Part shown: piece by piece, positions 1 through 6,038 of the stretch
Numbering within the stretch: the first letter of the stretch is position 1
Layout of the letters: each line of letters begins with the position of its first letter
Assembly: GCA_027066725.1 (NCBI GenBank)
Contig: JAMONC010000320.1
Span: 1-6,589, forward strand
Length of the DNA stretch: 6,589 bases
Reading direction: 5' to 3'
From: Desulfobacterales bacterium
GTDB taxonomy: Bacteria; Desulfobacterota; Dissulfuribacteria; Dissulfuribacterales; JAMONC01
Program-made: the position numbers and the translations under genes
Notes under the pieces: model-generated
The model's input: the letters and a program-made list of their open reading frames with translations, nothing else
Told to the model about the DNA's origin: nothing
Database searches by the model: none

Positions 1-64
1 ACATGCAGAACAACGAAACAATAACATGATGATACTCTTTTAAGGGTTTAAAAAAACAGAAATT

Positions 65-712
65 TTAAGATAAGATTGGATTAGATCCACAAATTACCTT
101 TGTATTTCCTCCAGGAAGTATCTCTTTCTTAACATCAGAAAAATGCTTAGCAAAAAGTTGGGGTTCTTCCTCTAATGCCTTTTTAAATCCAAGACCTCCT
201 GCAACAAGCATTCTTATATAAAATAAAAATCTTATAAAACCTGACTTAGGCAACTCGTGTTCCATCATGCAAAATTTACCATCTGGCAAAAGAACCCTTT
301 TTATTTCATTAAAACTCTCTCTTCTTACATCTCCCTTAAGTTCATAAAAGGCATGAGAGCATGTAACTGCTTTAAATGTATTTTCCTTAAATGGAAGTCT
401 ATTTGCTTCCGCTTGAACTAATACTACATTTTTAAGTCCTTTTTTTATTATCTTTTCTTTAGCCTTTGAAAGCATACCTGCTGAAAAATCAAGTCCTACA
501 ACAAGCCCTTTCTCTCCAACTCGCTCAGAAAGAGCACTAAGTACTGCCCCTGTACCTGTACATAGGTCAAGAACAAAATCCCCTTCCTTTACCTCTGTGC
601 GTTTTGCAAGGGCGCGTCTTAATCTCCCTTGAGGATCTTTTGAATGCATCTCAATTATTTTATCATAAAATTTAGAGAATATATCGTAATAGCTCCGCCT
701 TGCCTTTGCCAT
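65..712 (-). CDS. UbiE-like class I SAM-dependent methyltransferase
   Basis: Predicted cytoplasmic S-adenosylmethionine-dependent methyltransferase of about 215 residues. The Rossmann-fold glycine motif I is clear (VLDLCTGTG, residues 47-55), followed by the acidic strand-2 end GLDFS (73-77) and AEANRLPF (101-108), the layout of the UbiE/Methyltransf_11 group. The later LLPDGKF segment is also typical of that group. The substrate cannot be told; quinone or small-molecule methylation is only one option. I chose the ATG at 710-712 because a GGAGG lies 5 bases upstream of it (718-722). A TTG four codons further upstream would sit inside that ribosome binding site. The gene starts 21 bases after the pstB stop on the same strand, so it is probably the last gene of the pst operon, although a role in phosphate uptake is not evident. 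No convincing terminator follows in bases 1-64. Confidence 0.9.
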   Translation of the reverse strand: MAKARRSYYDIFSKFYDKIIEMHSKDPQGRLRRALAKRTEVKEGDFVLDLCTGTGAVLSALSERVGEKGLVVGLDFSAGMLSKAKEKIIKKGLKNVVLVQAEANRLPFKENTFKAVTCSHAFYELKGDVRRESFNEIKRVLLPDGKFCMMEHELPKSGFIRFLFYIRMLVAGGLGFKKALEEEPQLFAKHFSDVKKEILPGGNTKVICGSNPILS

Positions 713-717
713 ATCTG

Positions 718-722
718 CCTCC
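718..722 (-). promoter_or_regulatory. Ribosome binding site that sets the methyltransferase start
   Basis: GGAGG on the minus strand, 5 bases before the ATG at 712-710. It overlaps the alternative TTG start (724-722), which makes the ATG the likelier initiation codon. Confidence 0.7.
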
Positions 723-733
723 AACTATTATCA

Positions 734-1513
734 CTAGCCAAATCTTCCTGTAATATAATCTTCTGTCTCTTTTTTCTTTGGCTTTGTAAAAAGTTCGTCT
801 GTTGGGCCAAATTCAACACATCTACCAAGATAAAAAAATGCTGTAAAATCAGACACCCTTGCTGCTTGTTGCATATTATGTGTAACTATTACTATGGTAA
901 AACGTTCTTTAAGTCTAGTAAGTAAATCTTCTATTTTATAAGTAGCTACAGGGTCAAGTGCAGAACATGGCTCATCCATAAGAATAACCTCAGGCTCAAC
1001 CGCAATTGCCCTTGCAATGCAAAGCCTTTGTTGCTGTCCACCAGAAAGAGCTGTCCCCAATGAATGAAGACTATCTTTTACCTCATCCCATAGAGCTGCA
1101 TCCTTTAGGGCTTGTTCTACCCTATCTTCTAATTCAGATTTACTAAAACGCCCTTTCAGTCTTAATCCATAAGCAACATTATCAAAAATAGACATTGGAA
1201 ATGGAGTTGGTTTTTGAAAAACCATACCAACTCTTGATCTAAGATCGATTAAATCAACATCATCTGCTAATATATTTTTCCCATCAAGAAGGATTTCTCC
1301 CTCTGCCCTGTGATCTTTATACAGAGAGTACATTCGATTATAGGTTCTTATGTGAGTCGATTTGCCACAACCTGAAGGACCAATAAATGCTGTAACCCTT
1401 TTTTCAGCAATATCAATATTGTTGTCAAAAAGGGCTTGTACCTTACCATAAAAAAAGTTTAGATTTTTAACTTCTATTTTGGCATTTAAACCTTCTGGTA
1501 AAAATCGGGACAT
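734..1513 (-). CDS. pstB: Phosphate ABC transporter ATP-binding protein PstB
   Basis: ATPase subunit of the PstSCAB high-affinity phosphate importer. It sits on the cytoplasmic face and hydrolyses ATP to drive phosphate uptake through PstA/PstC. All ABC landmarks are present: Walker A GPSGCGKST (45-53), Q-loop at Gln100 in VFQKPTPFPMSIFDN, signature LSGGQQQR (156-163), Walker B VILMDEP (176-182) with catalytic Glu181, D-loop SALDP, and switch His212. The stretch QKPTPFPMSI is characteristic of PstB among ABC ATPases. The 259-residue length is normal for the family. One small oddity is a His directly after the Walker A Ser-Thr, where most PstB proteins have a hydrophobic residue; it should not abolish nucleotide binding. 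The ATG lies only 2 bases after the pstA stop, so the two are translationally linked. Confidence 0.97.
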   Translation of the reverse strand: MSRFLPEGLNAKIEVKNLNFFYGKVQALFDNNIDIAEKRVTAFIGPSGCGKSTHIRTYNRMYSLYKDHRAEGEILLDGKNILADDVDLIDLRSRVGMVFQKPTPFPMSIFDNVAYGLRLKGRFSKSELEDRVEQALKDAALWDEVKDSLHSLGTALSGGQQQRLCIARAIAVEPEVILMDEPCSALDPVATYKIEDLLTRLKERFTIVIVTHNMQQAARVSDFTAFFYLGRCVEFGPTDELFTKPKKKETEDYITGRFG

Positions 1514-1515
1514 CT

Positions 1516-2364
1516 TTACCCCTTATTTTTCTTTGATCTTATAAATACACGTGCAAATATATTTGCAGCCAGTACCCCAATTGTAATTACAAGTGCTCCT
1601 CCCCATGCCTTGGCTTGCCAGTCAGAATACGGAGACATGGCGTAATTAAATATGGTAACAGTTAAATTTGCCATAGGTTTTGTAAGCCCCTGAGGCCAAT
1701 AAGGACTATTTAATGCAGTAAATAAAAGAGGGGCAGTCTCACCTGCTACACGAGCAATAGCTAATAATATACCTGTTAACATTCCAGCTCTAGCGCTTCT
1801 ATATGCTACATTCCACACCATGTGCCAGTAAGGTGCCCCAAGTGCAAGGGCAGCTTCTCTCATTTGGTTTGGGACGAGCCTTAGCATTTCCTCTGTAGTA
1901 CGAGTTACAACAGGTATCATAATAATAGCTAAAGATACTCCACCAGCAAGTCCAGAAAAACTATGCATGGGAAGAACTAAAATAGCATATACAAACACAC
2001 CTATTACAATAGATGGAGCACTTACAAATATGTCTGATAAAAATCTTACTGTTGCAGCAAGCCTTCCTGAACCAAACTCTGAAAGATATGTTCCTGCTAA
2101 TATTCCAATTGGCACTCCTAATACTGTAGCAATAATAGTAATTATAATGGTACCCAATATTGCATTGGCAAGCCCTCCTCCTTTAATACCAGGGGGAGCT
2201 GGTAGTTGAGTAAAAAATTGCCAGTTTATAGCAGAAATTCCTTGAGCTATTACATCCCAAAGTATCCATATTAAAAAAGCAATGCCTATTAAAGCGGCAC
2301 ATCCTGATGCTAAAAGAGATAAAAAATTAATAACCTTCCTAGTACCCTGAGATCTTGGTCTCAC
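1516..2364 (-). CDS. pstA: Phosphate ABC transporter permease PstA
   Basis: Inner-membrane permease subunit of the phosphate importer, pairing with PstC to form the translocation path. About six hydrophobic segments are visible, starting with residues 12-38. The cytoplasmic EAA coupling loop is REAALALGAPYWHMVWNV (169-186), and the later RVAGETAPLLFTALNSPYW segment (205-223) is typical of PstA. The length of 282 residues is usual. The start is a GTG immediately after the pstC TAA (zero gap), with GGAGG 8 bases upstream inside the end of pstC, indicating coupled translation. The C-terminus is short and basic (RSKKNKG). Confidence 0.95.
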   Translation of the reverse strand: MRPRSQGTRKVINFLSLLASGCAALIGIAFLIWILWDVIAQGISAINWQFFTQLPAPPGIKGGGLANAILGTIIITIIATVLGVPIGILAGTYLSEFGSGRLAATVRFLSDIFVSAPSIVIGVFVYAILVLPMHSFSGLAGGVSLAIIMIPVVTRTTEEMLRLVPNQMREAALALGAPYWHMVWNVAYRSARAGMLTGILLAIARVAGETAPLLFTALNSPYWPQGLTKPMANLTVTIFNYAMSPYSDWQAKAWGGALVITIGVLAANIFARVFIRSKKNKG

Positions 2365-3297
2365 TTATCTTGCCTCCTTAGGCACAGATCTATTTAACCA
2401 CCATTGGGCAAGACCAAGGACAATAAATGTTATCAAAAATAATACGAGACCAAGTTCTACAAGTGCTGCTAGATAAATAGGACTTGAAGCCTCTGTAAAT
2501 TCATTTGCAAGAGTAGATGCTATTGTATTAGATGGCATAAAAAGCGACCATGAAAGCTGATGAGCATTTCCAATAACAAAAGTGACTGCCATGGTTTCGC
2601 CAAGGGCACGGCCTAACCCTAAAAAAAGCCCTCCCACTACCCCCCTTTTTCCATATGGTAACACTACCTGCCAAACTACTTCCCAAGTAGTAGCCCCTAA
2701 TCCATAAGCCGATTCCTTTAATACTTTTGGGGTCATTTCAAAAACATCTTTCATTACAGATGACATAAAAGGCAATATCATAATAGCTAAAACAATCCCT
2801 GCTGTGAACATCCCGATACCCATTGGAGGTCCTTGGAATAAAGGTAAAAAGCCAAGATGTTTGCTTAGCCAAGGCTGTATATAATCTGCATTTATTGGTG
2901 CTAGTTTAAAAAGCCCCCACATACCATAAATTATTGAAGGAATAGCAGCTAAAAGTTCTATTGCAACCGAAAAAATAGGACGTAAGACTGTAGGAGATAA
3001 TTCAGTTAAAAATATAGCAACACCAAAGGCAAGAGGCACTGCTAATATCATAGCAAGAGCAGTTGATACAAGGGTCCCTACTATAGTGGTTAACGCACCA
3101 AACTGATTAGTAACAGGGTTCCATGCTGTAGACCACAAAAAAGACAAACCAAATTTTTTTATTGAAGGCCAAGCCACATAAGTTAACACTCCCAACATAG
3201 AAAAAAGGAGTATTAATATAAAGACTCCTGCTCCATGAGTTAAAAATTTAAATATAGCTTCCCAAACAGCAGAAAATCTTGTTGATTTTTCTTTCAT
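2365..3297 (-). CDS. pstC: Phosphate ABC transporter permease PstC
   Basis: First permease subunit of the phosphate importer and first gene of the minus-strand operon. Its 310 residues contain about six membrane helices (for example 23-43 and 164-181). The EAA loop is KESAYGLGATTWEVVWQVVLP-like (194-214), and GLGRALGETMAVTFVIGN (227-244) is a hallmark of PstC. The ATG at 3297 has only a modest ribosome binding site (AGGAT, 3303-3307 region). The gene usually found upstream, pstS for the phosphate-binding protein, is absent; the next gene is divergent. Phosphate control of this operon is plausible, but I could not find a convincing Pho box or a clear -35/-10 pair in the 308-base divergent region. 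Confidence 0.95.
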   Translation of the reverse strand: MKEKSTRFSAVWEAIFKFLTHGAGVFILILLFSMLGVLTYVAWPSIKKFGLSFLWSTAWNPVTNQFGALTTIVGTLVSTALAMILAVPLAFGVAIFLTELSPTVLRPIFSVAIELLAAIPSIIYGMWGLFKLAPINADYIQPWLSKHLGFLPLFQGPPMGIGMFTAGIVLAIMILPFMSSVMKDVFEMTPKVLKESAYGLGATTWEVVWQVVLPYGKRGVVGGLFLGLGRALGETMAVTFVIGNAHQLSWSLFMPSNTIASTLANEFTEASSPIYLAALVELGLVLFLITFIVLGLAQWWLNRSVPKEAR

Positions 3298-3440
3298 ATT
3301 AAATCCTAAATATTTCTAGGTTCTTATCAATATTATCTAAATTGAAATAATACTAAAAAAAAACCCAAAGAAAGATGTCATAAAAAATAAAAAATAGCAA
3401 GGACCTTATTACCATTACTAAAGAATTTTTTCTATATTTT

Positions 3441-3456
3441 TCGACATGAATGTCGA
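3441..3456. promoter_or_regulatory. Palindromic operator / upstream activator site 1 of operon A-D
   Basis: The sequence TCGACATGAATGTCGA is a perfect inverted repeat with 7-base arms and a 2-base centre. It lies about 108 bases before the start predicted from the -24/-12 promoter, the usual place for a sigma-54 enhancer site. A near copy, identical at 13 of 16 positions, lies at 5924-5939 ahead of gene E. The binding protein is not in the window. Confidence 0.7.
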
Positions 3457-3469
3457 GACAGGTATAAGT

Positions 3470-3476
3470 TGTCGAG
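3470..3476. promoter_or_regulatory. Second half-site of the activator region, operon A-D
   Basis: TGTCGAG recurs 19 bases after the identical 7-mer at 3451-3457, about two helical turns away, so two regulator dimers could bind the same DNA face. The gene E promoter has a second GTCGA-containing site with a similar 20-base step. Confidence 0.5.
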
Positions 3477-3530
3477 GATTTAATTTAGCTCTTAAATTCT
3501 AACTTATGAAGATTTAGTGTTTTTTCTTGT

Positions 3531-3546
3531 TGGCATACATATTGGA
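3531..3546 (+). promoter_or_regulatory. Sigma-54 (-24/-12) promoter of operon A-D
   Basis: TGGCATACATATTGGA matches the TGGCACG-N4-TTGCW pattern. The -24 GG (3532-3533) and -12 element (3544-3545) are exactly 12 bases apart. The -12 element reads TTGG rather than TTGC, a deviation. The predicted transcript start near 3557 gives a leader of about 49 bases. Upstream palindromic sites at the expected enhancer distance support the call. Confidence 0.7.
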
Positions 3547-3605
3547 TATAAACAAAGACAAACAGAAACAATTTAGGAAAAAATAAAAATTAAAAGGAGG
3601 TAACC

Positions 3606-4100
3606 ATGAAACACTTAGACCTTAAAAAAATCACTGGAGCACTTATTGCTGCTGCTCTTATCTCTACACCAGTCTTTGCTCAGACTGACTTTAGTCAGTA
3701 TACAACTGATCAGCTTGCAAAGATGAGGGCAACAGTAAAAACAATGCCTGTTCAAGAACGAAAAGCCTTTATGAAGGAATGGCAGAAAAGGCTTATGGCA
3801 ATGACTCCACAGGAAAGACAACAGTATATGAAACAAATGCAACAACAAATGCAAAATGGACCTAATGGTCCTAACGGACCTAACGGACCTAATGCTAAAC
3901 AATTACAAAATGGGCCCAAGGGACCAAATGCTAAACAGATGCAGATGCAAATGCAAAATGGTGCCAATGCTATGCAAAATCAGACTACTACAATGCAAAG
4001 AAAGGAACGTAGAATTAGAATTCACAACATGAATAGAACTCATAGTCATACCAATCATCACCGTACGATACACCATGGTGGCCATATGGGCAGGAAATAA
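3606..4100 (+). CDS. Secreted LTxxQ-like, Met/Gln-rich protein with NGP repeats and His-rich tail (gene A)
   Basis: A 164-residue predicted periplasmic protein. A signal peptide spans residues 1-25 (basic start, hydrophobic core, cleavage after VFA). Two similar helical units follow, MPVQERKAFMKEWQ (47-60) and MTPQERQQYMKQMQ (66-79), each with an LTxxQ-like M-x-x-Q-E-R start. This resembles the pattern of CpxP/Spy/ZraP chaperones and also small DUF1104-type proteins; I cannot assign a family firmly. Next come Asn-Gly-Pro repeats (84-96), a repeated GPNAKQ(L/M)Q unit (94-101 and 106-113), and a Met/Gln stretch. The end (140-160) holds eight histidines, a likely metal-binding tail. The ATG has a strong AAGGAGGT upstream (3594-3601). 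As the first gene of the operon and directly behind the -24/-12 promoter, it is probably the most strongly expressed. Gene B starts 23 bases downstream. Confidence 0.85.
   Translation: MKHLDLKKITGALIAAALISTPVFAQTDFSQYTTDQLAKMRATVKTMPVQERKAFMKEWQKRLMAMTPQERQQYMKQMQQQMQNGPNGPNGPNGPNAKQLQNGPKGPNAKQMQMQMQNGANAMQNQTTTMQRKERRIRIHNMNRTHSHTNHHRTIHHGGHMGRK
3855..3890 (+). repeat. Tandem 9-base repeat encoding Asn-Gly-Pro
   Basis: Four consecutive 9-base units of the form AAYGGWCCT encode NGP four times, with only synonymous differences between units. A diverged fifth unit (NGP-KGP) occurs at about 3909-3926. The copy number of such a tract can vary by slippage. Confidence 0.85.
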
Positions 4101-4123
4101 GAAAAAAATGAGGTGGTAATAAA

Positions 4124-4588
4124 ATGAAAATAAGGTCGATACTCCTAAGCTTATTACTTATACTTCTTGTTGGAGTAGCGACAACCGCAACCACGTGGGC
4201 ACGCTGCCCGCGTGGTTGCGGGCGCTTTAGACCCTTTTATGTTAGTATACCTAATAACAATTATTATTCAACTATAAAAGGTAGAATTATTGCCATAACA
4301 AATCAACAACTGATCATTGAAACCGCAATAGGTTTTGTAAATATAGCTTATAATCTTTTTAGACCTTACCCTTACCCTATAATAGGGAGGCAAGTTGTAA
4401 TTATAACTGAGCCATCAAGATTACCACCAGATAAAAGAAAACAAATTGTAATAGTAGGAATAATAAAAAATAGAAAAAAATATTTTTTAAATAGACCTAT
4501 CTATTGCAGAATAAAACATTATTATAAATATAAAAGAAAAAATTTTTATAACAGAAGAATAAAAAATAGATATTGGCTAAGGTGGTAA
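4124..4588 (+). CDS. Secreted basic beta-rich protein, paralogue of gene E (gene B)
   Basis: A 154-residue exported protein I do not recognise. A signal peptide covers residues 1-26 (cleavage after TWA), and the mature protein begins RCPRGCGRF with a C-x3-C pair (Cys28, Cys32). A beta-strand-rich core (about 51-118) starts IKGRIIAITNQQLIIET, an OB-like pattern. The core closes with FLNRPIYC and KHYY (121-134). Gene E shares the core and the ending, with P-x-IYC and KHY preserved. The last 40 residues are very rich in Lys, Arg and Tyr, so the protein may bind a polyanion or surface polymer; that is inference. Translation starts at 4124 behind GAGGTGG (4110-4116). The gene is 23 bases after gene A and 6 bases before gene C. 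An unusually GC-rich hairpin covers the signal-peptide junction. Confidence 0.8.
   Translation: MKIRSILLSLLLILLVGVATTATTWARCPRGCGRFRPFYVSIPNNNYYSTIKGRIIAITNQQLIIETAIGFVNIAYNLFRPYPYPIIGRQVVIITEPSRLPPDKRKQIVIVGIIKNRKKYFLNRPIYCRIKHYYKYKRKNFYNRRIKNRYWLRW
4185..4221. repeat. GC-rich 16-bp inverted repeat inside gene B
   Basis: Left arm 4185-4200 pairs with right arm 4206-4221 around a 5-base loop. All 16 pairs form in RNA, with a single G-U (4196 with 4210). The segment is strongly GC-rich within an otherwise AT-rich gene and encodes the signal peptide end and the CPRGCG start of the mature protein. No T-run follows, so it is not a standard terminator. Confidence 0.75.
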
Positions 4589-4594
4589 ATTAAA

Positions 4595-5215
4595 ATGAAT
4601 AAAAACTTTATGAGACAACTTGCTGGATTAATATTATTTTTTAATGCCTTAATAATTATAATAACAGGTGTAGTATTATTTATAATGCCTCATGGTAGAA
4701 TAGCATATTGGATTAACTGGAAACTCTTAGGGTTAAATAAAGATCAATGGTCTGACATACATATAATAAGTGCTCTTTTATTTATTGTTGCTATGTTTTT
4801 TCATATGGCTCTTAATTGGAGAGCTTTTTTAAATTATTTTTCTTACAAAAAATTGTCTCCCTTAGTTTTAGCCTCAATCATAACTATTTTAGCAATAGTT
4901 TTAACCATATATAACTTACCTCCAGTAAAACAGATAGTATATCTTGAAAAATCCATAAAAAAGAGTTGGGAAACTAAAGATAATCATCCCCCTATACCTC
5001 ATGCTGAAAAGCTATCTTTAGCTAAGTTATGTAAGTTTGCTAATATCCCTCCTAAAGAAGCGCTTAAAAAACTTAGGGAAAAAGGATGGAAAGTTATCTC
5101 TATAAAAGAAAATGTAAAAAAAATAGCCGAAACAAATCATCATTCTCCAATGGAACTTTGGCATGTTATTAATGATAAAACTAAAAAGTTGAACAACTTG
5201 GAGAGTACACTATGA
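4595..5215 (+). CDS. DUF4405-type membrane protein with C-terminal helical domain (gene C)
   Basis: A 206-residue inner-membrane protein. Three membrane helices are visible (about 9-31, 54-73 and 88-108). The first two carry the pattern I associate with DUF4405 proteins: MPHGRIAYW with His33, then W-SDIH with His55, then FFHMALNWR with His70. The paired histidines recall b-type cytochrome heme ligands, but heme binding is inferred. After a linker with more His and Pro, residues 136-195 form a soluble helical domain (SLAKLCKFANIPPKEALKKL, then IAETNHHSPMELWHVI), similar to the helical tails other DUF4405 proteins carry. The ATG at 4595 uses AAGGTGG at the end of gene B, 6 bases away. The TGA stop overlaps the gene D start as ATGA. 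It is the only integral membrane protein of the operon and a candidate anchor or electron-transfer partner for the secreted products. Confidence 0.85.
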   Translation: MNKNFMRQLAGLILFFNALIIIITGVVLFIMPHGRIAYWINWKLLGLNKDQWSDIHIISALLFIVAMFFHMALNWRAFLNYFSYKKLSPLVLASIITILAIVLTIYNLPPVKQIVYLEKSIKKSWETKDNHPPIPHAEKLSLAKLCKFANIPPKEALKKLREKGWKVISIKENVKKIAETNHHSPMELWHVINDKTKKLNNLESTL

Positions 5216-5685
5216 AACCTAATATTTTATATACAGTATTATTAGCTATTCTATGTCTATTATTATATCCGTATAACTCCATTGCTAAAGAATTTATAGG
5301 CAAAGTCATAAAAGTAGATAAAAAACAGACACAAATCCAAGTAGAAATATATAATACAAATAGTGGTTTTAGTTGGTATAGATTATTTGGTTTTAATAAT
5401 GCACAAAAACAGACCCCTAAAATATTAACAATAAAATTAACCAATGAAAATATAAATAAAATTTCAATTGGTAATTTTGTCAGAATAAAAGGACATCTTA
5501 AAACAAATAAAGAGTTTATACTTAATAGTCTTGAAATATTACCCAAAGACCCAACAGGAGTACGTGAAAGACTAGGTTTAATTAGACGACAAAGAAAAGG
5601 AGCATCTCATAGAACAAGGCCTCATATTATGCATACACATAGGCCAGTTGGTATGAGACAACATCCAGGAGGTAGACATAGATAA
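5212..5685 (+). CDS. Secreted OB-like protein with His-rich C-terminal tail (gene D)
   Basis: A 157-residue predicted exported protein of unknown function. A signal peptide spans residues 1-25 (YNSIA then KEF). The following domain (29-110) has the alternating beta pattern of small OB-fold or DUF5666-like periplasmic proteins: FIGKVIKVDKKQTQIQVEI, ILTIKL, ISIGNFVRIKGHL, then FILNSLEIL. The G-K-V-I-x-V-D strand parallels GRIIAI in B and GKIVAI in E, so the three may be distant relatives. The tail (from about 118) is Arg- and His-rich, with six histidines between 133 and 156, echoing the His tail of gene A without obvious sequence identity. The ATG overlaps the gene C stop by 4 bases (ATGA), with GGAGAG 6 bases upstream, so translation is coupled. 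It is the last gene of the operon; a 19-bp hairpin starts 8 bases after the stop. Confidence 0.85.
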   Translation: MKPNILYTVLLAILCLLLYPYNSIAKEFIGKVIKVDKKQTQIQVEIYNTNSGFSWYRLFGFNNAQKQTPKILTIKLTNENINKISIGNFVRIKGHLKTNKEFILNSLEILPKDPTGVRERLGLIRRQRKGASHRTRPHIMHTHRPVGMRQHPGGRHR

Positions 5686-5693
5686 TATAAAAA

Positions 5694-5735
5694 GTTATCA
5701 GGTTATCCCTTTGATTAAAGGGATAATCTGATAAC
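5694..5735. terminator. 19-bp hairpin at the end of operon A-D
   Basis: Arms 5694-5712 and 5717-5735 pair over all 19 positions (one G-U) around a GATT loop. The plus-strand transcript has no T-run afterwards (it reads TATTAGAT), so rightward it may act mainly as a 3' end protector or weak terminator. Leftward it is followed by TTTTTATATT, which looks like an intrinsic terminator for transcription coming from the right. Confidence 0.65.
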
Positions 5736-5923
5736 TATTAGATAAAACTATAAATATATAGAAATATCAAAATTTAATTAACTATCTAATTCTAGTTTAT
5801 TCTTAATTGTATAATCATATACAAACTCAAATTATATGTAAAACCATACAGTAGTTCTAAATTCTAAACAACTATTTATAGCTATCCCCCCTTTTTAATA
5901 TAAAAAATGTTATTTTATCTTCT

Positions 5924-5939
5924 TCGACGTAACTGTCGA
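5924..5939. promoter_or_regulatory. Palindromic operator / upstream activator site 1 of gene E
   Basis: TCGACGTAACTGTCGA keeps the TCGAC and GTCGA ends of the palindrome at 3441-3456 and matches it at 13 of 16 positions. Its centre lies about 117 bases before the predicted gene E transcript start, close to the 108 bases seen for operon A-D. Confidence 0.65.
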
Positions 5940-5949
5940 TAAATATATT

Positions 5950-5965
5950 AAATAGTCGACTATTT
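5950..5965. promoter_or_regulatory. Palindromic activator site 2 of gene E
   Basis: AAATAGTCGACTATTT is a perfect 16-base palindrome sharing the GTCGA core with site 1. The core-to-core step is 20 bases, against 19 in the operon A-D control region, and the site sits about 91 bases before the predicted start. Confidence 0.6.
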
Positions 5966-6022
5966 GACATCGGTGTTTTAGTTAACCCTTCATTATTCTG
6001 TAATTTTTATTGTGACAACTCT

Positions 6023-6038
6023 TGGTATAAATCTTGCT
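6023..6038 (+). promoter_or_regulatory. Sigma-54 (-24/-12) promoter of gene E
   Basis: TGGTATAAATCTTGCT has the -24 GG (6024-6025) and the -12 GC (6036-6037) exactly 12 bases apart and a full TTGCT -12 element. The -24 element reads TGGTA rather than TGGCA. The predicted start near 6049 leaves a leader of about 48 bases, nearly the same as for gene A. Confidence 0.75.

Larger units (their letters stand above)
3298..3605. promoter_or_regulatory. Divergent intergenic control region between pstC and gene A
   Basis: This 308-base AT-rich region must hold promoters for both the leftward pst operon and the rightward operon A-D. The rightward signals are clear: a palindrome at 3441-3456, a repeat half-site at 3470-3476, a -24/-12 promoter at 3531-3546 and a ribosome binding site at 3594-3601. 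The leftward promoter is not recognisable by eye. Confidence 0.8.

Noticed and set aside
38..53. TTTTAA-GGGT-TTAAAA hairpin after the methyltransferase as a terminator
   Set aside because: The stem is six A/T pairs only, and in the leftward transcript the T-run precedes rather than follows it.
644..925. Open frame on the plus strand opposite pstB and the methyltransferase
   Set aside because: It lies antisense across two well-supported genes, has no ribosome binding site and its protein is low-complexity and Cys-rich.
3376..3391. Possible Pho box (TGTCATAAAAAATAAA) upstream of pstC
   Set aside because: Only one TGTCAT half is present, it points away from pstC, and the second half 11 bases later is just A/T; not enough to call PhoB control.
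3855..3926. NGP repeat tract as a CRISPR-like or mobile repeat
   Set aside because: The 9-base units are in frame, inside a coding region and vary synonymously, as expected for a protein repeat.
3615..4085. Several minus-strand open frames opposite gene A
   Set aside because: They are produced by the repetitive composition of gene A; their proteins are Cys/His/Leu runs with no domain and no start signals.
4108..4119. Mini-ORF ATG-AGG-TGG-TAA before gene B
   Set aside because: It is created by the gene B ribosome binding site sequence itself.
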